Assembly: GCA_021324995.1 (NCBI GenBank)
Contig: JAJPIB010000075.1
Coordinates: forward strand, 1 to 64,000
Source: Chlamydiia bacterium
GTDB lineage: Bacteria > Chlamydiota > Chlamydiia > Chlamydiales > Rhabdochlamydiaceae
DNA length: 64,000 bases
Reading direction: 5' to 3'
Numbering within the stretch: the first letter of the stretch is position 1; each line of letters opens with the position of its first letter. The translations under genes were made by a program, and so were the position numbers. This document shows, one piece after another, positions 35,521-44,781 of the stretch. The notes under the pieces are model-generated. The model was not told the DNA's origin, made no database searches, and worked only from the letters and a program-made list of their open reading frames with translations.

Positions 35521-37089
35521 ATGACAGAGCCAGATTACCACCACCACGAAGAATTCATCAACCGCACCCAAAAGTTGGCAGAAATCAAAGAGATGGGGAT
35601 CGATCCCTACCCCCCCAAATTTGACCCAAGCGCAACTCCAGGAGAGCTGAATGCCCAATGGGAGGGCAAGGAGCTAGGGCATAGCGAAGAAGCAGGTGAA
35701 GGAAAAACGGAAAAAGCGAGTGTAGCGGGCCGCCTCGTTCTTTTTCGAGCGATGGGTAAAAATGCGTTTGCGCATATTCAAGATGAAACCGGACGCATTC
35801 AAATCATGTTCAACCGCGATTTGACTTTGGTGGAAGGATTCCACCCCACTCCAGAAATGAGCGCCATCAAATTCATCGAAAAAAAACTGGATCTCGGCGA
35901 TATCATCGGTGTTGAAGGGAACTTGTTCCGCACCCAAAAAGGAGAATTGACACTCTTTGCAAAACGGGTCGTTATTCTTTGCAAAACGCTTCTCCCACTC
36001 CCCGACAAACATAGCGGAATCTCTGACAAAGGCGTAAGATATCGCAAGCGCTGGCTCGATTTGATCGCTAATCCAGACGTCGTTCACGTCTTTCAATTGC
36101 GCTCCCGCATCCAAAAACTCATTCGCGAATATTGCGGGCGGTTTGGATTTATAGAAGTAGAGACTCCTGTTTTGCAAAACGCCTATGGCGGTGCTGAAGC
36201 CCGTCCTTTCATCACAGAGCTCAATGCCTTGGACCAAGAAATGTTTTTAAGAATCTCTTTGGAGCTTCCCTTAAAGAAATTGATCGTCGGCGGTTTGCTC
36301 AAGGTCTTTGAAATGGGAAAGGTATTCCGCAACGAAGGGATCGATCGTACGCACAATCCTGAGTTCACAATGCTCGAGGCCTATGCGGCCTACTGGGATT
36401 ACAACGACATGATGGTCTTTACGGAAAATCTTTTCGAAGAAATTGCGTTAAAACTATTCGATACTACAAAGCTGACTTTTTCTTCTGAAACAGGTGCGGA
36501 AAGAACGATCGATTTAAAAGCGCCATGGAAGCGAATTTCGATGGTCGATAGTATCCGACTGTATGGAGAAATTGACGCAGAGAACCTCAATGATGATCAG
36601 ATCCGCAAGATCTTGCTCGATGTCGGAACACTCGATCCGAAAGCTGTGAATAGCGCTCCTCGCGGCAAATTGATCGCCTACCTCTTTGAAGAGTTTGTGG
36701 AAAAACACTTAATTGAACCGCACCACATTATCGACCATCCCATTGAAACAACACCACTGTGTAAACTTCACCGGGATCCCAAACTGCGTAGTGAGCGATT
36801 TGTCGAACGCTTTGAAACATTCATTTTGGGAAGCGAGTTCTGCAATTCCTATTCCGAACTCAACGACCCCGTTTTGCAACGAGAACTCCTCGTCGAGCAG
36901 GCAAAAAAAAGGGATGCTGGCGATGAATGTGGCACTCCCCTTGACGAAGAATTTATTGAATCCATTTGTCAAGGAATGCCCCCTACCGGCGGCCTCGGCA
37001 TTGGGATTGACCGGCTCGTCATGCTCTTCACAAAAGCCCAATCGATCCGCGATGTTCTTTTCTTTCCGATCATGCGCCCAGGGGAATAA
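35521..37089 (+). CDS. lysS: Lysyl-tRNA synthetase, class II
   Basis: 522 residues. N-terminal OB-fold anticodon-binding domain (VAGRLVLFRAMGKNAFAHI) followed by the class II core: motif 2 RNEGIDRTHNPEFTMLEAY and motif 3 GLGIGIDRLVMLFT, with the GGAEARPF loop. Length is typical. Charges tRNA-Lys. Neighbours priA and cysS as in Chlamydia (CT781, from memory). Confidence 0.97.
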   Translation: MTEPDYHHHEEFINRTQKLAEIKEMGIDPYPPKFDPSATPGELNAQWEGKELGHSEEAGEGKTEKASVAGRLVLFRAMGKNAFAHIQDETGRIQIMFNRDLTLVEGFHPTPEMSAIKFIEKKLDLGDIIGVEGNLFRTQKGELTLFAKRVVILCKTLLPLPDKHSGISDKGVRYRKRWLDLIANPDVVHVFQLRSRIQKLIREYCGRFGFIEVETPVLQNAYGGAEARPFITELNALDQEMFLRISLELPLKKLIVGGLLKVFEMGKVFRNEGIDRTHNPEFTMLEAYAAYWDYNDMMVFTENLFEEIALKLFDTTKLTFSSETGAERTIDLKAPWKRISMVDSIRLYGEIDAENLNDDQIRKILLDVGTLDPKAVNSAPRGKLIAYLFEEFVEKHLIEPHHIIDHPIETTPLCKLHRDPKLRSERFVERFETFILGSEFCNSYSELNDPVLQRELLVEQAKKRDAGDECGTPLDEEFIESICQGMPPTGGLGIGIDRLVMLFTKAQSIRDVLFFPIMRPGE

Positions 37090-37103
37090 AAAAACTGCCC
37101 TTG

Positions 37104-37355
37104 TTAGTTCTCTAACAGAGACTGGACAAGACGCAGTCCATGATCAGTGAGATAGACGGATTCTCCCTCTCCCTTTTTGACGAAATTGGCTTGGGCTAGA
37201 TCTCGCGAAATCACATAGGTGCCTCGATCGTTTTGACCGATCGCCCTTCCGATCTCGTAGCGGTCTACAGGTTCCTGTGGGCCGCCAAGCTTAGAAGCAA
37301 ATTCATAGAGCTTCATTAAAAATAATTCGTCCTTCGTTCTTCCTTTTTTCGACAT
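37104..37355 (-). CDS. Small winged-helix-like protein
   Basis: 83 residues. Predicted helices plus a beta hairpin near the C-terminus (NFVKKGEGESVYLTDHG) resemble a winged-helix DNA-binding fold. YEIGRAIGQNDRGTYVISRDL would be the recognition region. Family not recognised. Translationally coupled to cysS: its ATG shares one base with the cysS stop (TAATG). Possibly a small regulator, but the neighbours give no direct clue. Confidence 0.65.
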   Translation of the reverse strand: MSKKGRTKDELFLMKLYEFASKLGGPQEPVDRYEIGRAIGQNDRGTYVISRDLAQANFVKKGEGESVYLTDHGLRLVQSLLEN

Positions 37356-39208
37356 TAGAATCTATCCTTCTTTTTGATCCGCGAGCCTTGGGGAGTGTCT
37401 TCGATGAAATAACCGCGAGAATGGATCAAATCCCTGCATTCATCGGCTACCTTCCAGTTTTTTTCTGCACGTGCCGCTTCTCTTTTCTTTAAAGCCTCTT
37501 CCAACTCTGGAGGAATGACCTCTGGCTCTACTTCTAGCGGCAACACACCTAAAACCTGATCGATTTTATGGAGAAAATCTAAAACGTCTTCCGCTTCTGA
37601 AATCCCGATCTTTTCTTGATCGCACAAACTGTTGACTTCCCGAATCATATCAAAAACAGCTGCGAGAGCAGGAGAGATATTTAAATCATCTGCAAGATGA
37701 GCCACAAAGTGATCCATCGTCTTTTGCAAAAGAGGGAGGATAAATCCATGGTCTTTTTTCACTTTCAGATCGTGAAGAATTTTTTCCACATGCTCAGGAG
37801 CTGCTTTCAGGGTCTTTTGCAGAATGGGCTTCATGAAGGAAGGATCGAAAATGTCTGTTTCATTTTCATCGCGTACATTATGGATAATATGGGAAAGAAT
37901 CTTATGGGCATCGGGCAGATCCTGTAGATTTTTTTTCAGAAGGGATTTCAATAGGATATGTTCTTTTTCGGCCTGGATAGCGGTCAAAATGTGGTCAAGC
38001 ACGTGACTTTCTTCCGGCGTTTGCAAAAGACTGCGTTCGATGATCGGCCGAATTTCATGCGCATCAAAGATGTCGCGTGTCTTATTCGCATGGACATCGA
38101 AAAGGATTCTTTCGCGGATGTGTTTTTTCTCCAGATGTTCGGGAAGAGCCTTCTCTAAAATGACATCAAGCGCCTTTCCCATTTTTTCTTTGCGGATCGC
38201 ATGCAGTCGTTCAATAAAATCAGAAAGCCTCTCCAGAGAAGCAACGGTGGCATCGAGACCAGCAAACGTAAAGTTAAGCTGCGTGCGGTAGTGCGTTTGT
38301 AGCAGCATATAGCGGACTTGTTTACCCGTATAGCCTTTACTTAGCAAATCGCGGAGAGTGTAAAAATTGCCTAAACTCTTCGACATTTTTTTGTGATCGA
38401 CGAGCAAGTGCTCGGCATGCACCCAATGTTTAACAAAATGACGACAGGAATACGCCTCGCATTGGGCGATCTCATTTTCATGGTGAGGAAAAATATTATC
38501 GACGCCACCAACGTGAATATCTATGGATTCGCCCAAAAGATCCATCGCCATGGCCGAGCATTCGATGTGCCAGCCTGGTCGGCCTCTTCCGAGCGCTGAA
38601 TCCCAGTAGATCTTTCCATCTCTTTCTGGCTCATAGCCTTTCCAGAGCACAAAGTCTCTTGCGTTTTCTTTATCGTACTCATCGAGATCGACACCCGATG
38701 CGCCGGTCTTTAAGTCTCTCATGTGTAAATGGGATAACCGTCCGTAAGAAGGAAATTTCTCGATAGAAAAATAAATGCTTCCTTCAAAGTGATACGCTAT
38801 TCCTTTGTCCAAAAGTTTTTGGATAATCGCTACCATTTCATCGATATATTCAGTCGCTTCCGGATAATATTCGACGGTTTCAATATTTAAGGTTTTAAGG
38901 TCTTCGAAAAAAGCCTCTTTAAAAGGCTTTGTAAAGGCGTTCAGAGAGACATTTTTCTGAATTGCCCCTTTGAGCGTTTTATCATCGATATCGGTGAGAT
39001 TCATCGCCTGAGTGACAGGGAAGCCAAAAAATTTAAGAGTTCTGCGGAGCAAGTCTTCAAAAACGTAGGTGCGGAAGTTGCCGATATGCGCAAAATTGTA
39101 AACGGTCGGACCGCATGTATACATTCGAATCGTCTTGCCATCTAAAGGCCAAATCTCTTCTTTTTGGCTGCTTTCAGTATTATAAAGTTTTAAACGGTGT
39201 TTTTTCAT
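37355..39208 (-). CDS. cysS: Cysteinyl-tRNA synthetase with a large duplicated insertion
   Basis: 617 residues, against about 460-500 for most bacterial CysRS. Class I signatures are intact: HIGN at 41-44, zinc ligands Cys32, Cys217 and the HH pair at 242-243, and KMSKS at 274-278. The extra length is an insert at about 342-497, between the catalytic/stem region and the anticodon-binding helices that resume at FVAHLADDLNISPALAAVFD. The insert is an internal duplication: DIFDAHEIRPIIERSLLQ at 379-396 is echoed by DIFDPSFMKPILQKTLK at 452-468, each followed by ESHVLDHIL/EHVEKILHDL and LLKSLLKK/FILPLLQK. Charges tRNA-Cys; the role of the insert is unknown. Confidence 0.95.
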   Translation of the reverse strand: MKKHRLKLYNTESSQKEEIWPLDGKTIRMYTCGPTVYNFAHIGNFRTYVFEDLLRRTLKFFGFPVTQAMNLTDIDDKTLKGAIQKNVSLNAFTKPFKEAFFEDLKTLNIETVEYYPEATEYIDEMVAIIQKLLDKGIAYHFEGSIYFSIEKFPSYGRLSHLHMRDLKTGASGVDLDEYDKENARDFVLWKGYEPERDGKIYWDSALGRGRPGWHIECSAMAMDLLGESIDIHVGGVDNIFPHHENEIAQCEAYSCRHFVKHWVHAEHLLVDHKKMSKSLGNFYTLRDLLSKGYTGKQVRYMLLQTHYRTQLNFTFAGLDATVASLERLSDFIERLHAIRKEKMGKALDVILEKALPEHLEKKHIRERILFDVHANKTRDIFDAHEIRPIIERSLLQTPEESHVLDHILTAIQAEKEHILLKSLLKKNLQDLPDAHKILSHIIHNVRDENETDIFDPSFMKPILQKTLKAAPEHVEKILHDLKVKKDHGFILPLLQKTMDHFVAHLADDLNISPALAAVFDMIREVNSLCDQEKIGISEAEDVLDFLHKIDQVLGVLPLEVEPEVIPPELEEALKKREAARAEKNWKVADECRDLIHSRGYFIEDTPQGSRIKKKDRF

Positions 39209-39224
39209 GAAAGAATGCGCTGGA

Positions 39225-41924
39225 TTAATTTTGAATTTCGTCGAGAAGACGATAATGGGTTTTACCCGTCCCCGTCAAGGGAATCTGCTCTAAAGTGCGC
39301 ACCTCGGCAATCTTGACGATCCGCCCATAGCCGCATTCCTTAAGTGCTGTATTGACATCCTCCTTGCTGATGGAGAAAGTCGTAAATAGGATAAGAGTAG
39401 GCTTATCGCTCTCTTTTTCTTGGGCGCTCACCGCAAGAATTGGTCCCTCTTTCTCCTCTTTTAACCAATTTTTTTCTTTAGCGAGCTTCACAAGTTCTTC
39501 TTCAAGACCGCCCAAGCTGACCATTTCGCCGCCAATCTTTACAAACCGCTTCAATCGTCCTGAAAGGATGAGATATCCCCTTTCATCGATATATCCGCGA
39601 TCCCCTGACAAATACCACTTTTTATCGCCAACAGTAACAAAAGGGTCGCGAGGAGAACCGAGATACCCACTAAAGACGCTCGGCCCAAAGATGCAAACTT
39701 CCCCTTCGCTCCCTAAAGGGAGAGCCCTTTTATGTGTCTCATCGATAATTAACAGTTCGACACCGGGAATCGGCCTGCCAACTCCTGCGTGAGGTTCATT
39801 GATTCGATCGATCGTCACGATGGGACTGCACTCTGTGATTCCATAGCCTTCTAGAAGCCGTGAATCAGGCATGTGCTTATTGACATAGTCAAACAGCTCC
39901 TCAGGCGTCTTTTCTGCACCTGAGACGACAAGGCGCAGCGATTGGAGCTCTTCGGGCTTTGCGATCCGAAACACCGCACGTATGAAGCTTGGAGCGCAGC
40001 AGAAGAGTGTCGGCTTCCATTCGTGGATATCCCGCGCCATTCCATGGCTGTCAGTGGGATCGGGGGCATAACAAGCTCTCATACCGGCTAAGATCGGCAA
40101 AAGACCAGTCACTGAAAAGCCAAAAGAATGGAAAGGCGGGAGAACTCCATATAAAATGTCCTCATTTTTAAGATCTACGGTCTGAAGCGCAGAGCGTTGG
40201 TTGCTTAGGATATTTTCATGGGAGAGGGGCACTCCTTTGGGAAGCGATTCTGTGCCGCTTGTAAATAGGATCACAGCAGGATCGGAAGGTTTGATAGCTG
40301 TAAGTTTTAATTTCTTTAAAAGGGTGTCAGTTTTTCGATAACTTGACAATAGGCCGCAAAGTTTGTCCTTAAGGGTCACTGTTTTGCGAATGTCTTCCAT
40401 CAAATGCAGCATCCCTTCGATCTTTCCTAGGTCGCCGCCTTCCATTTTATCGAGAAATTTTTCAGAAGTAATAATCGCTTGCATTTTCGTTAGATCTAGC
40501 GAATGGTCTAGAGCTTTGACTCCAGCTGTCCAATTGAGCATGACAGGCACCTTTCCCGCGAGCAAAACAGCAAAAATGATCAAATAAGTCCCTGAAGACG
40601 CCGGAAGCATAATTCCCAGTTTCTCCCCTGGAAGCTGGTAGAACTTTTTAGAAAGAATGAGTGCACCCAGTTTCAATTTAGAATAACTGAGCGGACCGGA
40701 CATTGCGTCTAAAACACCTGTAAGCGAACCATGCTCGCTTACGCTTCGCAAAAAAACCTCTTGAAGGGTCTTCCCTGTAGGGATTTCTATTTTCTGACGC
40801 GTCTCTTTTGGCCAAGAAGCCCGTTTTACAGAAGTATCCGTCTGCGCATTTCCCGGCGGCTTACGATGACCTGACGCAAATTGAAGAACATCTTCAACGC
40901 CCTGAAGATCACCTGGGTTTAATCCTGACACATTGTACTGTTCATCAAGAAATACATAAACCTGGACGACGTCCAAAGAATCCAATCCAAGATCAACGGA
41001 AAGGCTCATCTTCCGATCGATTTGGTCTACGGGCTTCTTGGATAAAGCAGCGAGATAGGAAAGTACTTTTTGTTGTACTTCTGGAGGCAGGGACTGTTGT
41101 TCCAGCGTTTGGTACTGTTCCGCGGAGATAAGTACCGTGGGCATATCCTCTTTCCAAAAGGCGTAGGAAACTAGTTTAAGCGCTTCCGTACCTGGTTCGG
41201 GATAGCGGTTGTACCAGTTCTCTAGATACTTATTGAATTCAAGCCGTCCACCGTTTCTGGGAAAATCGGAAGGGGGAAGCTCAAATTCAATCAACACCTT
41301 CCGTCGAGGAGCAAAAAAAATCCCATTTTTAAGAAGGATCTTAATGCACTGCAACAGCACTTTTCCAAAATCGGGTGAGGATCCCGTCAATGCCCTGGAA
41401 AATTGGCTTCCCCAAAGGCCTGTAGTACGCACTAAGACGATGTTTCCTTCAGGAACTTCTTGAACAAGCTTATGGACAAAGGAAGCTCCTCCAACTACCT
41501 CACTTCCTGTGACTTTGAGCCTTCCAGAGGGATAAATAAGAAAGTTCACCCCCTCTTTTAGCCCCGTGGCTATATTGACGAATTGTTTTTCTACCCGTTT
41601 ACCCCTCCATTTATTTGCCTGGGTATCCATTGTAGGCAAAGGCATAGCTCTCACAAGCTTCATGAAAAACTTAAATCCTTTTAAGTTGTAAAAATGTTCG
41701 ACAACAAGGGGTCGCGGCTCAAACCTGGGCCAAAGAATTGACTCTAAAATAACTGGATCTATTTCAGCGGGATGATTGGGGAGAAAAAGGACACCCCCAG
41801 AAAGCTTGATTTTGTCTCGAGATAAGTTCTCCATCCCCTTGATCACAACTTTGTAGCGTAATGCGACGAGAAAACGCACCAGCAAAACAATAGGATAGAG
41901 GAACAAACTGCCGAGTTTCTTCAT
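39225..41924 (-). CDS. aas: Acyltransferase-ACP-AMP ligase fusion (Aas type)
   Basis: About 899 residues from the ATG at 41924 (AAGGAT upstream; the frame is open to 41957 without a ribosome binding site). Three modules in order: PlsC-like 1-acyl-glycerophosphate acyltransferase with HX4D NHPAEID; an acyl-carrier-protein domain with phosphopantetheine Ser in LGLDSLDVV; and an AMP-forming acyl-ACP/CoA synthetase with TSGTESLPKGVPLSH. E. coli Aas lacks the central ACP domain. Activates and transfers fatty acids into lysophospholipid, so it likely scavenges host fatty acids. Chlamydia has aas close to cysS/lysS (CT776, from memory). Palindromic element A4 sits directly upstream. Confidence 0.88.
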   Translation of the reverse strand: MKKLGSLFLYPIVLLVRFLVALRYKVVIKGMENLSRDKIKLSGGVLFLPNHPAEIDPVILESILWPRFEPRPLVVEHFYNLKGFKFFMKLVRAMPLPTMDTQANKWRGKRVEKQFVNIATGLKEGVNFLIYPSGRLKVTGSEVVGGASFVHKLVQEVPEGNIVLVRTTGLWGSQFSRALTGSSPDFGKVLLQCIKILLKNGIFFAPRRKVLIEFELPPSDFPRNGGRLEFNKYLENWYNRYPEPGTEALKLVSYAFWKEDMPTVLISAEQYQTLEQQSLPPEVQQKVLSYLAALSKKPVDQIDRKMSLSVDLGLDSLDVVQVYVFLDEQYNVSGLNPGDLQGVEDVLQFASGHRKPPGNAQTDTSVKRASWPKETRQKIEIPTGKTLQEVFLRSVSEHGSLTGVLDAMSGPLSYSKLKLGALILSKKFYQLPGEKLGIMLPASSGTYLIIFAVLLAGKVPVMLNWTAGVKALDHSLDLTKMQAIITSEKFLDKMEGGDLGKIEGMLHLMEDIRKTVTLKDKLCGLLSSYRKTDTLLKKLKLTAIKPSDPAVILFTSGTESLPKGVPLSHENILSNQRSALQTVDLKNEDILYGVLPPFHSFGFSVTGLLPILAGMRACYAPDPTDSHGMARDIHEWKPTLFCCAPSFIRAVFRIAKPEELQSLRLVVSGAEKTPEELFDYVNKHMPDSRLLEGYGITECSPIVTIDRINEPHAGVGRPIPGVELLIIDETHKRALPLGSEGEVCIFGPSVFSGYLGSPRDPFVTVGDKKWYLSGDRGYIDERGYLILSGRLKRFVKIGGEMVSLGGLEEELVKLAKEKNWLKEEKEGPILAVSAQEKESDKPTLILFTTFSISKEDVNTALKECGYGRIVKIAEVRTLEQIPLTGTGKTHYRLLDEIQN

Positions 41925-42286
41925 AAAATATCCTTGCTTTTGTCTCAAACCTTGCAATCGAGGTATATACCCAAAAATTTGGATTTAAGATCGAACTAAA
42001 GCCTCCGTCTTGGACGATCGAATCTAGCCCCTATTTCTAATAGGGGCGACGATTCAATCGTCCCAATCGCGGGAGCTTTCGCTTCGGTCCTAAACCAAAT
42101 TTTCAGTCACGTTGTCTATAGAAGCGACCCTTATCCGCACCTCATCCAATTCTAAAATAAATTAGGAATCCCCACCAGCATAAAATGCTCACACTTAAAA
42201 AGAAAGGGAATTACATTATTAATAAATTTGACTTAATAATATTATATAATCAATAATATAATTAAGGTGCACAAAAAATTAAAACA
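41925..42286. other. Intergenic region upstream of aas
   Basis: 362 bases. Holds element A4 at 41967-42119 and then a strongly AT-rich leader (42190-42286) in front of the 92-residue gene. No promoter was assigned with confidence. Confidence 0.5.
41967..42119 (+). repeat. Palindromic element A4 (left arm shortened)
   Basis: About 153 bp. Right arm CAGTCACGTTGTCTAT and centre CCCCTATTTCTAATAGGGG are family A, but the left arm has lost the AACGTGATTG segment (ATACCC is joined to AAAAATTTGG) and several positions differ. A diverged copy between aas and a small gene. Confidence 0.88.
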
Positions 42287-42565
42287 ATGAAAAACAAAAA
42301 AAAAGAAGAAGAATCTCGCGCATTACAAGAGCGCTCTTTTACAGTAGCTCTCGAACAAGTTGCCCAATTGCTGCGCACAGAAATTAAATTGAAGGATCGT
42401 CAAACGAAAATCATCCCCTCTTCTTCGCTTCCTTCTCTGCACAACTTTATAGAACAGGTCGCCTTAATGCTTAGAACTCAAGTCCAATCAAAAAAGCATT
42501 ATGGAAGAAGTCTTCTAAACATGGAAAAATTAAGAATCAATAAAGAAAAGCCAAAGAAAAAATAA
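42287..42565 (+). CDS. Small basic protein with an internal repeat
   Basis: 92 residues, very Lys/Arg-rich, not recognised. Two similar segments, EQVAQLLRTEIKLKD and EQVALMLRTQVQSKK, about 40 residues apart suggest an internal duplication of an amphipathic helix. The start at 42287 lacks a good Shine-Dalgarno (AAGGTG lies 19 bases upstream). The leader is AT-rich like those of the predicted effectors. Real but uncharacterised, or possibly spurious. Confidence 0.45.
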   Translation: MKNKKKEEESRALQERSFTVALEQVAQLLRTEIKLKDRQTKIIPSSSLPSLHNFIEQVALMLRTQVQSKKHYGRSLLNMEKLRINKEKPKKK

Positions 42566-42728
42566 ACTCTAAAAATAATTTCATTTCATTAAATCTTTCG
42601 CTTTTTATAATCACAAAAAATGACGACTTATTTTTGTGCCGAATGTGATTCAGAAGCCCCCTTTGGCCTTGTGAACACAAATCGGTCAATGAGATAAACC
42701 GATTTGTGATTAAGCAGCAGGAGGAAGT

Positions 42729-42983
42729 ATGGTTAGACCGATTAAAAATGAAACGCAAAAACATGTAGAACAAACCCAGAAAGCCCAAGGTGGGAAAAAA
42801 GCCTCTAAATCTCTCAATGATATTCAAAATGCAACTGCCACTTTCATGAAAGACCGCGGCATGGCGCTACTTCGCGCAGGCCGACACCCCCAGGTCTCAA
42901 AAAATCCTCAGAGAGATTCAGAAAGAGTAGCGACAGTTGCAAGATCTTCCCCTTCTCTTAGCCTTAAAAAACGTTCAAAATAA
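42729..42983 (+). CDS. Small basic protein, unknown
   Basis: 84 residues, Lys/Arg/Gln-rich, no recognised family. A strong Shine-Dalgarno GGAGGAAGT sits 4 bases before the ATG at 42729, which supports translation. A perfect hairpin terminator lies at 43014-43035. The composition suits a nucleic-acid-binding or small secreted protein; no function is inferred. Confidence 0.6.
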   Translation: MVRPIKNETQKHVEQTQKAQGGKKASKSLNDIQNATATFMKDRGMALLRAGRHPQVSKNPQRDSERVATVARSSPSLSLKKRSK

Positions 42984-43013
42984 ATACTGAACAAGAATTG
43001 GTTTCGGTATAAA

Positions 43014-43035
43014 AACCCGCTTTTTTGAGCGGGTT
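43014..43035. terminator. Bidirectional terminator between the small basic gene and bioY
   Basis: 8-bp stem AACCCGCT/AGCGGGTT with loop TTTTTG. On the minus strand, after bioY, the stem is followed by TTTT. On the plus strand a short ATT follows. Serves two convergent genes. Confidence 0.8.
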
Positions 43036-43039
43036 ATTC

Positions 43040-43606
43040 TTAAGCGTTAAAAAAGCGTAGGCTTTTCAAAGACCTTGTCGCAACGACAAGCTTCAATGCA
43101 TCGCCGATAAGGAAAGGCAGCATTCCCAAAATAAAAGCTTTTTCCCAACCTACGAAGCGAGACAACCAGGGGATGCCAAAGAAGTAAATGACAAGATTAC
43201 CTAAACCCATTGCCGCAAAGACTTTTACAGGTGTACGGTTCGTCATTCGCTCCATCATCAACCCTGTAATAAATGCTGCGACCAAATAGCCTAGAAGATA
43301 GCCACCACGTGGGCCAGCGAGATGTAAAATTCCCGTTGCTCCTCCTGCAAAAACGGGCAAACCGATCGCACCTTGGAACAAAAAAGCTAAAACGGCAAAA
43401 GAGACGCGTTTTGCTCCCAAAAGACAGGCAAACAAAAGAACGACATGGCTTTGCGTAGCAAGAGGAACAGGTGTGAAAGGCAAAGGAATAGAAACGGGGG
43501 CAAAAAGAGCAATGATGACACTCGCCCCTAAAATCAATGCGATTTCCTTGAACCAAGAGTTGTCCCGTGCAATCTCTCTGGTAAGATAAGAGGAATTCAC
43601 TGCCAT
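43040..43606 (-). CDS. bioY: Biotin transporter BioY
   Basis: 188-residue membrane protein, the S component of an ECF-type biotin importer. Five to six hydrophobic helices and the family-specific segments PLPFTPVPLATQSHVVLLFA and LAGPRGGYLLGYL are present. AAAGGAG precedes the ATG. No BioM/BioN subunits are nearby; in chlamydiae solitary BioY is used. Likely imports host biotin for fatty-acid synthesis. Confidence 0.92.
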   Translation of the reverse strand: MAVNSSYLTREIARDNSWFKEIALILGASVIIALFAPVSIPLPFTPVPLATQSHVVLLFACLLGAKRVSFAVLAFLFQGAIGLPVFAGGATGILHLAGPRGGYLLGYLVAAFITGLMMERMTNRTPVKVFAAMGLGNLVIYFFGIPWLSRFVGWEKAFILGMLPFLIGDALKLVVATRSLKSLRFFNA

Positions 43607-43658
43607 AATAATCTCCTTTGAGAGGACAGATTTAAGAATTTTTAGCTAGTGCTCTGTA

Positions 43659-43726
43659 AATCAAAATCTTGGCCTAACATCGGCGATTTCTCCCGCTTAC
43701 GTTGGGATTAGACCAAGATTTTGATT
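43659..43726. repeat. Hairpin D (inverted repeat) beside element C
   Basis: 19-bp arms with one mismatch: left 43659-43677 begins AATCAAAATCTTGGCC, right 43708-43726 ends AAGATTTTGATT; the 30-base spacer contains ACGTTGGGA. Lies upstream of bioY and directly abuts element C. Confidence 0.8.
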
Positions 43727-43727
43727 A

Positions 43728-43891
43728 ATACCCAAATGCATTCAAGAGTTGGTTTTTGGCTGCGTCGGCTTCGCGGTAAATTTTTGGTCTTCATTCGTGC
43801 CTTGCCTCCTCGGCAATGGTCACTCACTCCAGACACAAAAATTTGCGTGGCCTTCTTGCCAAATTCCCAACTTTTGAATGCATTTGGGTAT
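43728..43891. repeat. Palindromic element family C
   Basis: About 164 bp with terminal ATACCCAAATGCATTCAA and TTGAATGCATTTGGGTAT; the 25-bp arms differ at one position. The ends resemble families A and B (ATACC...GGTAT), but the interior is different: GGTTTTTGGCTGCGTCGGC on the left and a fairly GC-rich centre. Located in the gap between bioY and the glycosyltransferase gene. Single copy in this window. Confidence 0.88.
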
Positions 43892-43954
43892 ACAGAGCAG
43901 TAGAATAACAAGACAGAGCATTTATACCAAATGAGATTGTCAATTTGAAGGTAA

Positions 43955-44770
43955 TTAAAAGTTAGACTCCTCTAAAATTTTTGCTAGGGATTCGCTTCCT
44001 TTTCCTGCAAAAAATTTTCCCCATTCTGTGCAAGGAGAGGCGTAGTCGGGCTCCGCATGCGTTGCGTATCCAGGAATCGATGAAATCAAAGTAGCCCCCT
44101 CTTCTGCAAGCTTTAGAAACTTCTCGTGGTCTGCTGAAATCGTTCTGCCTAGAGAGTAAAAGCGGTGCCAGTCAATCTGTTTTTTGAGAGTCTTAAAAAG
44201 CATTGCATACGTATTCGTTGTCGAAGGTGTGGTTCGCCAGTGGCAAGACTGCGTGTGGAAAATCTTAGACTTTAGCTCGCTGTATTGAGAGAAAAAGTAC
44301 TTATCTTTGTGATCGTAGAGCGTCACATAGTCGACGTCTTGAAGGGTGAAAGCTTCGCGCAAAATATTAGGCCAGCCGGGCAAATGAAGGTAGTCGTCTT
44401 CCAGAAAATAGACGATGGTTTCAGGTGCAAACTTTTGGTTGTATACATGCTCAAGCATAAAGAGAAAGGCACCCGCTTCTGAACCAGCATTAAATTCGAT
44501 AATCGGAAAGCGGTTCTGCTTTCGGATGAAATGCTCTCCTTCCATTGGGTGAAATGTGTCGAGAAAAAGCGTCAGACGAATCCCCTCCCCTCCCTCAAGA
44601 GTGGCAATGAGATTATCAAAGCAGATCTCCTTGCTGAAACCGGGAAAGCGCGCCTTATGGGCGCTTACCGAGGAATAGTTGCAATGACGAACAAAGACTT
44701 CGATTGGGCGATCGATCTTGGGAAAATTCTTTTTCCAAGAGACAAATTTTTCAACAAGAGTTTTGAACAT
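43955..44770 (-). CDS. Glycosyltransferase-like protein
   Basis: 271 residues with a GT-A-like layout: N-terminal Rossmann-type beta strands (IEVFVRHCNYSSVSAHK, IRLTLFLDTFHP) and an acidic metal-binding DXD-like motif VYFLEDDYLHLPGWPN. Several Trp/Tyr-rich acceptor segments follow (QSCHWRTTPSTTNTY). Family assignment is tentative; it resembles bacterial glycosyltransferase-like domains acting on cell-surface glycans. Encoded 12 bases downstream of the Nudix gene on the same strand. Confidence 0.55.
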   Translation of the reverse strand: MFKTLVEKFVSWKKNFPKIDRPIEVFVRHCNYSSVSAHKARFPGFSKEICFDNLIATLEGGEGIRLTLFLDTFHPMEGEHFIRKQNRFPIIEFNAGSEAGAFLFMLEHVYNQKFAPETIVYFLEDDYLHLPGWPNILREAFTLQDVDYVTLYDHKDKYFFSQYSELKSKIFHTQSCHWRTTPSTTNTYAMLFKTLKKQIDWHRFYSLGRTISADHEKFLKLAEEGATLISSIPGYATHAEPDYASPCTEWGKFFAGKGSESLAKILEESNF

Positions 44771-44781
44771 GTGCTGCGATC

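Noticed and set aside
42021-42119. Attachment site or integron-like attC reading of the palindromes
   Set aside because: No integrase gene is in the window, and the elements carry no core sites resembling attC R-boxes.
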